This document shows, piece after piece, positions 26,014 to 34,688 of a stretch of 38,790 bases of DNA. Source of the DNA: Ignavibacteria bacterium UBA2333 (lineage in GTDB: Bacteria > Bacteroidota > Ignavibacteria > Kapaibacteriales > Kapaibacteriaceae); the NCBI GenBank assembly GCA_002344895.1, contig DDUR01000100.1:1-38790 (forward strand), given 5' to 3'. Both the position numbers and the translations under genes were made by a program. The number at the start of each line of letters is the position of its first letter. The stretch's first letter is position 1. Below the pieces are notes generated by a model that saw nothing but the letters and a program-made list of their open reading frames with translations, was not told the DNA's origin and made no database searches.

Positions 26014-26024
26014 CCCCCCCCCCC
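26014..26024. repeat. Homopolymeric C11 tract
   Basis: Eleven consecutive C lie 66 bp upstream of the DUF11-repeat surface-protein start, in the only non-coding gap before it. Tracts of this length can change in length by slipped-strand mispairing. This is also a place where sequencing length errors occur. Confidence 0.9.
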
Positions 26025-26089
26025 TCACCGGAACAACGTGACAACTTATGCTGTATGTTGCCACTTCATCGTTCCAGGGGAAAAGGTTC

Positions 26090-29000
26090 ATGAATACTCA
26101 GGGGAAATGGATAACACCTTCACGTGGTGTTGTTCTCGCCGTTGTGGTCGCATTTCTGGCCATCGGCGCGTCGATATCTGCCACTGCACAATCATGGGTT
26201 GCGGAGGCCCAACAAGCGGGATTTACGCTGAAGAAGGTTGTCAGCGATACGGCTATCCAGACTGGACAGACGTTTAGTTACACGATCTACTTCTCAATTC
26301 CTGCCGGTGCAACAAACGTCACGATTTCGGATGCACTACCGACGTCGTTGGAATTTCTTGGAGCGTCGTATACGTCGCCATGCGGGACACCAACTGTTGT
26401 ATCACCTACGGTGGGAGGCATGGGTGGCACGTACTCTTTATCATGGGCATCGGTACCAGGCGGATGCTCTGGATCGTTTACCATTACGGTCAGATTTCCG
26501 AATGGTGTTACGTGTAACAACACGACGGCACGTAACCGTGTGTGTCTGAACGGCACAATCCCAGGACAAAACGTTACCGACCTATGTACACCATTCGTTT
26601 CGACGAGAGCAATAGCGACCGATCCATGGCACATTAACAAGTATGTGACCGGTGCTGCCTATGTCGGTGGTTCGTGTCCATACGCCACAGCTGACTCCGT
26701 GGTCTCATATCAAGTCTGTGTCTACAAGGACGTCGGCACTACAGGTCAGTTAAACCTTGTGAATGGTGTTGTGACGGATGTCCTGCCAACCGGCGCCGTC
26801 CTCCAGTCATCCTCTTGTGGGGCTACACAATCAGGAAATACCATCACATGGAATGTTGGTAACCTGAGTGCGACTTCCATGTATACAATGGTCTGTTGCA
26901 CGTTTAACGTTCTTTATCCACGCGCACTGTTCCCACTTGGTAGCCAGGTAACAAACACGGCCGTTCTCAACGGTTCACTTGGCCCAGCTACGCAGCCATG
27001 CGGAACAACAGTTGACACGAGTAACCAGACGTGTGTGTCGTTTGCAAACATTGCAAGTGCCACAATCAGCAAGTGGGTGTACACCAATCGTCAACCAGGT
27101 TGCCCTGGTAAGTATCTCGTCTACATCTGTAACAACGGTAGCAGCCCAATTTCATCGTTCACGGTCACAGATACAGTACCAACGGCGTTATCAAGTCCCG
27201 CAATTGGAACTGTATCACCTGGTCTTAACGCAACAATAGTTGGCAACATTGTTACGGTAACAAGTACATCTGCGCTTGGACCAGGACAATGCAGGTGGTT
27301 TGAGATCACCTTCACGATTCCATCGACGGCAACGGTTGGATCTACGATCACGAACTGCGCGTGGTTTGCTTCGACGGGTATGCCAACCATCAGTGGTTGC
27401 AATTCCTTTACGGTAGCTGCGCCAGCACCAACGGCCTGTGTGTGGAAGGAAGTATGTAACGAACAACCATCCTACACACCGGGGTCGATCTTCCGGTATC
27501 GCCTCCGCGTACAGAACATCGGAGGAACGGCACTCAGCGGTACAACAATTACCGATGTACTTAACGGTAACCTTCAGTACATAGGCAATCCATCGTTCTA
27601 TACGGGAACGGCCTGGAATGCACCGTGCCAAACAACGTCAAACTGGACAGGTGTTGGATTAACACATAATGCTGTTTCCAACACCGTAACGGCAACGTTG
27701 CCATCCATTCCTGCCACATGTCAAAACATCTTTTATACAAACTGTGGTATGTATGGTACTGGAGGAGTTCCGTACTACTTCATTGAGTTTGATGTAAAGG
27801 TTGTGGACACGTCAGCATTGGGCAACATTCCGAATCAATTCACTTTGTCTGGCGGTACCTTACCGGCTCCAGTAAACTCCAACATCGAATACGTCACCGT
27901 CGTTGGAACGGCAGGCTTTACGCTTGATAAGGGAGTAAAACCAACCGGACCAGGTTCCTTTGGTTCTTCGGCAACTACATCTGCTGGGGGCTCGGTTTCA
28001 TACCGACTTCGTTTGAATGTAGCACCATCAAGTGTTGGTCTGCGACATGTGACGTTTGCTGATCTGTTGTCACGTGACAATGGAGCGAGTGATCAACTTA
28101 TCCTTGGTCCATGTAGTCCTCGAGGTAGTGCCTTTGATGTTGTCTGGGCAAGTGCCCTTGGTTCCGCTCCAACAGCAACGTCATGGAACAACGGAACATC
28201 GTTTGCGCGCGTGAACAACTTCGCGCCAACCGGTGCACCAGGGGCGATGTTTGTTGGAGGATGTGGAACAGCAGGTACATGGACGTCAGGTATTCCTGCA
28301 TCGGCAAAAAATCTTGGTTACTACTTCGGTAGTACACCAATTGCCGCAACATTCTCAGCAACGTCCGACTTTACAGCAACCGTTGCTGCTTCTGCCACGG
28401 ATAACCAGCAGGCATGTAATACGTTCGCTGCCAATGCTGCAGTCCGACATCTTATCGCAAGCAGTATCATCAGCGACCAGATTATTGGTCAGCTTGAGTC
28501 AACACCTGTGTGCGTAACTGTTAAGAAGACCGGATGTCTCGATAGCGTACAGATCGTGGTGAACTGCGCAGGTAAGGATGCTGCTGGTAATCAACAGTAC
28601 TCATTTGTGATTACAGGTTGGAATGCCGCCGGTGCTTCCGTCCTTATGCTGAACTCACCTCAAGGAACGTTCTCACCATCAACGTTTGCACTGTCACCCG
28701 GAGCATTCAGTATAACATCAACCTTTACGGACATCCCGCCGGTTGACGCAATGATCACGATGCACTATCAGCTCGTCGTGAACGGACAGATCATCTGTCG
28801 CGATAGTATCATTCGTGATCTTCCACCATGTCCGCAAGAGCCACCACAGGACTGCTGCAAGGAGTTTATCCGTCAAGTTCGTCACGACAAACTGACGTAT
28901 GACAACGCTGGGAATGTAACACTCCAGGCTAGCATGATTGCTGGCCCAACACCAATCAAGGAGTTCACAGCTACCATCGTAAGTGTTCAGCGTCGGCAGG

Positions 29001-30460
29001 TCTGTGTGAATTCGGCAGGCCCATGGCATCGTGCATTCGGTGACATTACGGCTGGATCACTGTCCGTGCCCCTTGGCCCTGGGCCCCTTCTCCTCTCACT
29101 CTACTCGCGCGAAGCAACGTGGGGTCCTGGAGAGTGTCTGCCGTTCGGACAGGGGACAACACTCAATCTCAACATGATCTTCCCACCTCCACCAGCATCG
29201 TTTAAGTGTCGTGACACAATCATCTTTGCAATCCGGTACACGTTTACCGATTGTAAATGTGTAACGTGTACGCGTCTTGTATACGATACCATTGTACGCA
29301 AACCCCTGATCCTCCCTTGGGATCCAGTAGGCGGCGGTATTGGCATTGGTATCGGAACAGGAAGGTTAGCAACGAAGAAGATCGCCGGTGATGATGGTGA
29401 TGGTGGTGTACAAGCCGAAGCACCAGCAACAACCCGCATCATCATGGACAACGATACTGATGGTACGTTGTGGATTGTGAATCCAGATTCCGATGAGAAT
29501 ACGATCACGGTACTTGGAGCAGAAGTAACATCATCAACGATTCCACTATCGTCGATCTCCATTGCAGACGTCACGGGTGTCGTGAACGGCGCAACGGGAT
29601 TTGTGAGCACTTCTGTAGCACCTGGTGCTAACGGTGAAGTAGCGCTGAAGTTTAACAACCCATCTTCAACAAAGCAGTGGCAGGTATCAGTGCGATACCT
29701 CTACGATGATGGCGGAGATGTCTTTGCGTTCAGCGAACCAGTAACGTACCTCGTACGAGCCCCTGGAGCGGCACCTGATGAAGTGGCCGGAGATCCTACG
29801 ATAAAACCAACGGCAGTGAATACCTATGCACTGCGTTTCCGCTCGTCAAACGGTTACAACTCGAATGTTGCTGCTATACGCTTGACGTCGACAAGCGCTG
29901 CTCGAATTCTCGCCGTTGGCCCCGCCGAAGGTGATGGAGAAACCGTGACGGTAACACTGACACCAAACGAAACACAAACGGCTATCGCAGCATTGCCGAG
30001 TGGGTACTATGGTGTTGAGCCCAACACGGACGTTACACCGATCTACCTCACTCTTTCGAACGTTGAAAACGCTGGTGCTGTGCCAATGCGATTCGAGACG
30101 TTCGATAGTGACGGTCAGCTCGTATCTGAAGGTACCTTCACACTTGAGCAGCCTGTGATGTCAGTTGAGCAAAGGGGCGAAACGGGCGACGTTGGTGCAA
30201 GGATCATCGGAATTGCACCAAATCCATCAGGAAACGTCGTCACAGTCACGGTGGCCGTTGACGCTGATCTTCCGCAGAGCGAAATCGTCATCGTTGCTTC
30301 CGACGGTCGCACCGTTTTGACTCTGTCACAAGGACCACTCCATGATGGAAGCAGAATGATCATTACGCAAGAGATCAACAAGCTCGCACAGGGTTCATAC
30401 AATGTTGTTCTTCGAACGCCACGAGGATCAACATCGTTACCGCTGCGCATCATACGGTAG
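26090..30460 (+). CDS. Giant DUF11-repeat surface protein with T9SS type A sorting domain
   Basis: A 1456-residue exported protein, the largest in the window. ATG 26090 is preferred over the upstream 26048 because AAAAGG precedes it and the signal peptide (about residues 10-35, GVVLAVVVAFLAIGASISAT) fits. About five DUF11-type repeats follow, each starting with a (K)KxV/DKG-type strand and containing Y.....N.G and (V)TDxLP: FTLKKVVSDTAIQTGQTFSY, INKYVTGAAYVGG, ISKWVYTNRQPGCPG, VWKEVCNEQPSYTPG, FTLDKGVKPTGPGSFG. Many Cys residues suggest disulfides. The C-terminal ~85 residues form a T9SS sorting domain (GIAPNPSGNVVTV, IVASDGRTVLT, then TSLPLRIIR). It is probably a structural or adhesive outer-surface protein. 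A terminator follows. Confidence 0.92.
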   Translation: MNTQGKWITPSRGVVLAVVVAFLAIGASISATAQSWVAEAQQAGFTLKKVVSDTAIQTGQTFSYTIYFSIPAGATNVTISDALPTSLEFLGASYTSPCGTPTVVSPTVGGMGGTYSLSWASVPGGCSGSFTITVRFPNGVTCNNTTARNRVCLNGTIPGQNVTDLCTPFVSTRAIATDPWHINKYVTGAAYVGGSCPYATADSVVSYQVCVYKDVGTTGQLNLVNGVVTDVLPTGAVLQSSSCGATQSGNTITWNVGNLSATSMYTMVCCTFNVLYPRALFPLGSQVTNTAVLNGSLGPATQPCGTTVDTSNQTCVSFANIASATISKWVYTNRQPGCPGKYLVYICNNGSSPISSFTVTDTVPTALSSPAIGTVSPGLNATIVGNIVTVTSTSALGPGQCRWFEITFTIPSTATVGSTITNCAWFASTGMPTISGCNSFTVAAPAPTACVWKEVCNEQPSYTPGSIFRYRLRVQNIGGTALSGTTITDVLNGNLQYIGNPSFYTGTAWNAPCQTTSNWTGVGLTHNAVSNTVTATLPSIPATCQNIFYTNCGMYGTGGVPYYFIEFDVKVVDTSALGNIPNQFTLSGGTLPAPVNSNIEYVTVVGTAGFTLDKGVKPTGPGSFGSSATTSAGGSVSYRLRLNVAPSSVGLRHVTFADLLSRDNGASDQLILGPCSPRGSAFDVVWASALGSAPTATSWNNGTSFARVNNFAPTGAPGAMFVGGCGTAGTWTSGIPASAKNLGYYFGSTPIAATFSATSDFTATVAASATDNQQACNTFAANAAVRHLIASSIISDQIIGQLESTPVCVTVKKTGCLDSVQIVVNCAGKDAAGNQQYSFVITGWNAAGASVLMLNSPQGTFSPSTFALSPGAFSITSTFTDIPPVDAMITMHYQLVVNGQIICRDSIIRDLPPCPQEPPQDCCKEFIRQVRHDKLTYDNAGNVTLQASMIAGPTPIKEFTATIVSVQRRQVCVNSAGPWHRAFGDITAGSLSVPLGPGPLLLSLYSREATWGPGECLPFGQGTTLNLNMIFPPPPASFKCRDTIIFAIRYTFTDCKCVTCTRLVYDTIVRKPLILPWDPVGGGIGIGIGTGRLATKKIAGDDGDGGVQAEAPATTRIIMDNDTDGTLWIVNPDSDENTITVLGAEVTSSTIPLSSISIADVTGVVNGATGFVSTSVAPGANGEVALKFNNPSSTKQWQVSVRYLYDDGGDVFAFSEPVTYLVRAPGAAPDEVAGDPTIKPTAVNTYALRFRSSNGYNSNVAAIRLTSTSAARILAVGPAEGDGETVTVTLTPNETQTAIAALPSGYYGVEPNTDVTPIYLTLSNVENAGAVPMRFETFDSDGQLVSEGTFTLEQPVMSVEQRGETGDVGARIIGIAPNPSGNVVTVTVAVDADLPQSEIVIVASDGRTVLTLSQGPLHDGSRMIITQEINKLAQGSYNVVLRTPRGSTSLPLRIIR

Positions 30461-30478
30461 TCTTTGAACGACATATCA

Positions 30479-30516
30479 ACGCCCCGTCTGTCTTGACAGA
30501 ACGGGGCGTTTGTCGT
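30479..30516 (+). terminator. Rho-independent terminator after the DUF11-repeat gene
   Basis: The arms acgccccgtctgtc (30479-30492) and gacagaacggggcgt (30495-30509) pair over 14 bp with one bulged A. They are followed by TTTGTCGTTTG. It lies 18 bp past the stop. Confidence 0.85.
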
Positions 30517-30548
30517 TTGTTGAGGAATTACGATGTAGTTTTCGATAG

Positions 30549-31205
30549 ATGAACACAAACCTCTATCGAATGACAACTGAGGCAGGCCTGACGGTTGAGC
30601 ACGTCTGTGAAGTTGGCGTCTATCTCCCGGAGACGTCGAACGTCCTCAACTGGATTCAAGAAGGTGTTCGAACATCACTCGTTGAATGTGATCCTCTCAT
30701 CGTCACACAACTTCGCTCTGCGTTTGCTAGGCCCAACGTTGTGATTCATGACGTTGCAGTGAGTCATGAAGTGGGTGAGCTCACACTGTATCGAACAGGT
30801 GCTTCAACCTTTGGAGAAAACGTTGCTGCGTCACCAGCAACAGTAAACGATGGATATCAGCCACGAGCTCAAGATAGTTTTACGGTACGATCTGTCACCT
30901 TCGATATGCTTGATGATGGTACTATTGACGTGCTCTCAATTGATATCGAAGGAGGTGAGTGGAACGTGCTTCGTTTTCTTGTGAGTCGACCCCTCGTGAT
31001 CTGTGTCGAGACGCACGGAAAACGATATGAGAATCCGCATCTCGCTGACATACGCGGATGGATGCGCGTCCAGGGTTATGCTCCATGGTATGTGGATGAT
31101 AGCGACACGGCATTCCGACGCGGCTATGATGGTGGACTGGTAGACGTTCGGAGAAAGAAGAATGCATTCCAACGGATTGTAAACACTCTTCGAGGGTATA
31201 CATGA
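30549..31205 (+). CDS. FkbM-family methyltransferase
   Basis: A 218-residue SAM-dependent methyltransferase of the FkbM type. Motif I is VCEVGVYLPETSN (the ExG-type SAM loop). The acidic strand end follows in LVECDP, and the FkbM signature DVLSIDIEGGEWNVLRFL appears near residue 133. The C-terminus has VICVETHGKRYENP, like the family's E.H segment. It is slightly short for the family. It overlaps the GyrI-like gene by ATGA. FkbM enzymes act on sugars or natural products; the substrate here is unknown. Confidence 0.9.
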   Translation: MNTNLYRMTTEAGLTVEHVCEVGVYLPETSNVLNWIQEGVRTSLVECDPLIVTQLRSAFARPNVVIHDVAVSHEVGELTLYRTGASTFGENVAASPATVNDGYQPRAQDSFTVRSVTFDMLDDGTIDVLSIDIEGGEWNVLRFLVSRPLVICVETHGKRYENPHLADIRGWMRVQGYAPWYVDDSDTAFRRGYDGGLVDVRRKKNAFQRIVNTLRGYT

Positions 31206-31663
31206 ACGTTACAGTTGTTGACCTTCCTACGGTACAGGGTGTTGGGCGTCGACACATAGGCCCGTATAACCTTGTCGGTCCTGCCTTTGACGCCGTAGGC
31301 GCGTGGTGTACGTCTCAAGGATACTGCGAAGACGGAATGCGGATCTTTGGTTTCTCATGGGATGATCCGGCTCGTGTGCCTGCTGATGAACTGCGGTACG
31401 ACATTGTCTTCACAATGAGTCGCCGAGTAGATCCAGGACCAGATAATAGTTGGATGGAAGTTGAAGGGGGTACATATGCCATGTTCCTTCATCGTGGTCC
31501 ATATTCGGAGTTACCAGGTGCGTTTGCCCGAATGCTTACGGAATGGCTCCCAACGACGAACTTCCAGTTGCGTGACGGACCTTGTTTTGAGGAATATTTT
31601 GTTGATGTTGATCACAACGATCCATCAACCTGGAGGGTGCTTATTGGAATTCCAATACGATAA
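31202..31663 (+). CDS. GyrI-like small-molecule-binding domain protein
   Basis: A 153-residue stand-alone GyrI/SbmC-like domain, the fold that binds amphipathic cations in AraC-type regulators. Features are VVDLPTVQGVGRRHIGPYNL at the start, the central DDPARVPADELRYDIVFTMS (the family's conserved P...RYD), and GGTYAMFLHRGPYSELPGAF. The last shows the usual G.Y....H.GPY.....a. It ends VDVDHNDPSTWRVLIGIPI. It overlaps FkbM by ATGA, so co-expression is likely. There is no DNA-binding domain, so it is probably a ligand-binding protein. Confidence 0.9.
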   Translation: MNVTVVDLPTVQGVGRRHIGPYNLVGPAFDAVGAWCTSQGYCEDGMRIFGFSWDDPARVPADELRYDIVFTMSRRVDPGPDNSWMEVEGGTYAMFLHRGPYSELPGAFARMLTEWLPTTNFQLRDGPCFEEYFVDVDHNDPSTWRVLIGIPIR

Positions 31664-31738
31664 GCACGAAGTGCATCGTGAAGTAGCACAGAATCTCTGG
31701 TTCCTGTGACGTATGTGCATGCAGGGTAGGAAGTGCTG

Positions 31739-32332
31739 CTACTCTTCAAGGATCGGATACTGCTCCCATCCACGCAGGTCGAAGTGCCACCACTCTGTCG
31801 GTAAAACGTCAAATCCAGAGGCGTTCATGATGCCGCGTAATATTGCACGATGTGCCGCTTGTTCTTGTGAAATGTCGTTGGCATCGGCATGGGCACGCTC
31901 CGTAAACTCATCATAGTCTGTGCCCATATCAACCTCCTTGCCGTCGAGAGTACAAAGTGTTACGTCGACCGCACAACCGCGATTATGACGTGACCCCTTG
32001 GCCGGATCTGCCACATACCGCTCATCTGGCAGTAACGACCACATAAAGCGCTGAACACTGACTGGTCTATACGCATCAAAGATCTTGATTCTGTATCCGC
32101 GCTCTGCGGCGAGACGTACGGCTATCTTTAACGAATCTGCTACATGACGACGTGACTTGAGGAGCGAATCTGAATACAGTACTCGGTGCGTAAAGTTGTT
32201 CTCTGTGGCATACCGCACATCGAAGATGAGTTCAGGCACCTCATGCTGCAACACAACCATATCCGATGGAGATGCCGGACCAGCAGTCATCGTAATGGCT
32301 GCTACAAAGACCGAAAAAAGACCGAGAACCAT
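31739..32332 (-). CDS. D-Ala-D-Ala dipeptidase (VanX/DdpX-like, M15 family)
   Basis: A 197-residue exported zinc dipeptidase of family M15D, acting on D-alanyl-D-alanine in the envelope. The metal-binding motif SRHNRGCAVDVTL (SxHxxGxAxD) and the catalytic EWWHFDLRG (ExxxH ligand and acid) are both intact. VRYATENNF and DAYRPVSVQRFMW are also family-typical. The open frame extends to 32449, but that would overlap the divergent BNR gene start at 32406. I choose ATG 32332, whose MVLGLFSVFVAAITM is a signal-like segment. An ATG at 32407 is possible. Length then matches the family. A role in peptidoglycan recycling is inferred, and the gene alone gives no evidence of vancomycin resistance. Confidence 0.9.
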   Translation of the reverse strand: MVLGLFSVFVAAITMTAGPASPSDMVVLQHEVPELIFDVRYATENNFTHRVLYSDSLLKSRRHVADSLKIAVRLAAERGYRIKIFDAYRPVSVQRFMWSLLPDERYVADPAKGSRHNRGCAVDVTLCTLDGKEVDMGTDYDEFTERAHADANDISQEQAAHRAILRGIMNASGFDVLPTEWWHFDLRGWEQYPILEE

Positions 32333-32405
32333 AATCTGAAGAATACGTGATGTGAAACTAACCTGAACATGCGAAGTTAATGACGTAATCCTTGGGAGAG
32401 GTAGC

Positions 32406-34556
32406 ATGAAACATGTCCTACAACTCGTTGCTGTTGCGCTGTGTGTCACAGTTACAGGACTTGATCTACGTGCACAGACAACGTGGTCGGAGTTTCCGAT
32501 TTCACCTGACTATGCAATACTTGAAGACGTAGCAGTTCTGAATGACTCCGTTACTGTCGGAGTTGGACAACGTGGATGTATTGTTCGGTCATCCTCTCGT
32601 ACACTCTATCGCGACCGTTTAACACTTATTCGACGCATCGTTCCGAATACACACACAGAGACACTCCGTTCTGTGGTCTTTACAACAGGAGAAGACTTTG
32701 TTGCTGTTGGAGACGACGGAAGATCGATCCGAGGAAACGCACTTGGTGGAAGAGTTGAATCTTCAATGTTACCTGCACGGACGAGCTACTCAACGGTGGC
32801 GGCAAACGGTGCCGTTGTCCTGGCTGGTGGAATAGGAGGTAACCTCGCCCGAAGTTCAGACGGAGGCGCTACGTGGCAAACAGTACCATTTCCGTCAACA
32901 GACAGTATTCATGATATCTCGCACAATGGTAACAACTGGTATGTCGTAACGAATACATCAATCTATGTCTCGAGTGACGCCTCGTGGATACAAATTCCAG
33001 TTCCAGCGGAAGTCGCCGATCTGCGTTACCTATCAATTGTTGAACTTCCCATGAGTGTTCTTCAACTTGTGATTTGTGATAAATCAGGTGGTGTGTGGAC
33101 GTCTGATGATCGAGGTGTAACGTGGGGCAAAATCTATCCAAAACAAAACTTTTCAGGCACTCATACTGTTGAAGCGTTTGACGTAGACATAACAGGTAGA
33201 AAACTGGCAATCATCCTCGTGGATGCAGCAGATCGACGATCTCTCCTAACGTCACATGATGCAGGTGCTGCGTGGCAGAGTAATAAAGACTCATACATCG
33301 GCAGCCCACTGCGCTCAATAAAGTGGACTCCGTCGGGATCTATTGTTGCTTGCGCAAGGTTCGCTGAACTAAGGCTGTACACCGGTAATGTATCCGGTGG
33401 TTATTCCACACCAAACGTTTTCCAACACACGAACATTACATCTGTTGTTGAATGGAATGGTGAATTCATCATTTCCATGAGTAACGGGATATACTTTATC
33501 ATCGTTTCAGTTGACAGTGTGTTTCACAGGCTTTCAAAGGTACTGTGGACGAGTGAAGGTGATTTCCCAAGGCTGTACAAGAGCTCAAAAGCACTCTTTG
33601 TAACATTCTACCGAAATGAGGGAAGACATGGCTTTGCGTGCAGAAGTACGGATGATGGTCGAACGTGGATCAATATATCTGACACTATACAACGGAATAG
33701 TCAGCTTAATATCGAGTCCTTTGGTTCAAGTGTACTCTTGCGTGACACACGATCACATTCGCTGTTCTCGTCGGATGATGGTGAAACGTGGACCGTATCA
33801 CAAACATTACCTGAATACTACTCGCGTTACGAATCGTTTGCGTTTCTGAATGAGACGAGTTGGATCGAAAGAGTGTACGACCGTCGTGACTCCGTGCATC
33901 GGTGGCTTCGAACAACAGATGCCGGTGTAACGTGGTCTACGTATGATGCGGGACCATACGTCAGTGACGTTGTCTTTTCAAATGGCAATATTTATGGAGT
34001 TACGTCATTGATAGATGATGGACGTCGCAAACATGTGATCTATGTTAGCCATGATCTTGGTGGAACATGGTCAACCGTCTATGAGAATGTGCCGTCCGGG
34101 TTTACCGGTGATCCCGGTTGGATGGTAGTACAGGGAAATCGTCTTGTGGCCTATGGGCATGCCAAGGCATTGTATATCTCTGACAACGGAGGATTGCGTT
34201 GGCGACACGACACGACAGCTTCAAGTCCAACCGTGTTTCAACATAATGCCGTCACGTTCACTCGCAGTGGAAGGATCCACGCATTCTCAGACTTTGCGAA
34301 CGTAATGGTTGAGGGTGGTATCCCAACGTCCGTGACCGAAAGACAAGACGTGGATATGAATATCATCAGAGTATCGGACGACGAAGTACTTGTCACGAAT
34401 TCACTTCAGGAGCCACAGGTTCACGTTGTTGATCTGCTTGGCAGTTATGCGACACTGAGGGCACAACCATCAGGAGACGGGCAATGGAGGATCACGGTGC
34501 CGTATAACCTGCGACGCACTTTTCTTGTTGTCAACGGCGTCCTCGTACAACACTGA
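32406..34556 (+). CDS. Exported BNR/YCF48-like beta-propeller protein (paralogue 1)
   Basis: A 716-residue exported protein. The start is supported by GGGAGAGG (32394-32401) 4 nt upstream. The signal peptide is MKHVLQLVAVALCVTVTGLD (cleaved near LRAQ). About eight BNR-type S.D.G.TW motifs mark a propeller: SSDGGATWQTV, TSDDRGVTWGK, TSHDAGAAWQS, STDDGRTWINI, SSDDGETWTVS, TTDAGVTWSTY, SHDLGGTWSTV, SDNGGLRW. The tail (VHVVDLLGSYATLRA...LVVNGVLVQH) is a shortened sorting-like C-terminus. It is paralogous to the next gene. BNR repeats alone do not show sialidase activity, and no catalytic residues are visible. Confidence 0.88.
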   Translation: MKHVLQLVAVALCVTVTGLDLRAQTTWSEFPISPDYAILEDVAVLNDSVTVGVGQRGCIVRSSSRTLYRDRLTLIRRIVPNTHTETLRSVVFTTGEDFVAVGDDGRSIRGNALGGRVESSMLPARTSYSTVAANGAVVLAGGIGGNLARSSDGGATWQTVPFPSTDSIHDISHNGNNWYVVTNTSIYVSSDASWIQIPVPAEVADLRYLSIVELPMSVLQLVICDKSGGVWTSDDRGVTWGKIYPKQNFSGTHTVEAFDVDITGRKLAIILVDAADRRSLLTSHDAGAAWQSNKDSYIGSPLRSIKWTPSGSIVACARFAELRLYTGNVSGGYSTPNVFQHTNITSVVEWNGEFIISMSNGIYFIIVSVDSVFHRLSKVLWTSEGDFPRLYKSSKALFVTFYRNEGRHGFACRSTDDGRTWINISDTIQRNSQLNIESFGSSVLLRDTRSHSLFSSDDGETWTVSQTLPEYYSRYESFAFLNETSWIERVYDRRDSVHRWLRTTDAGVTWSTYDAGPYVSDVVFSNGNIYGVTSLIDDGRRKHVIYVSHDLGGTWSTVYENVPSGFTGDPGWMVVQGNRLVAYGHAKALYISDNGGLRWRHDTTASSPTVFQHNAVTFTRSGRIHAFSDFANVMVEGGIPTSVTERQDVDMNIIRVSDDEVLVTNSLQEPQVHVVDLLGSYATLRAQPSGDGQWRITVPYNLRRTFLVVNGVLVQH

Positions 34557-34688
34557 CGCGGCTCCGCGAGGTTGTCACCGTGCGATATCAGCGCACAAGG
34601 TCGCTCTACATCTACGGAGTATTGTCGGAACGACGATTCGAACGAAATTCGAATTCCTCAAGTATCCGTCGCACAGTAGATTCTCTGC

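Noticed and set aside
29101..29658. 185-codon antisense frame in the DUF11-repeat gene
   Set aside because: No family features or Shine-Dalgarno; it lies fully inside a well-supported gene.
31664..31738. GCACGAAGTGC hairpin after the GyrI-like gene
   Set aside because: Stem too short and no T-run, so not called as a terminator.
31739..32332. Vancomycin-resistance function for the VanX-like gene
   Set aside because: No vanH, vanA or vanRS genes are nearby; stand-alone homologues usually recycle peptidoglycan.
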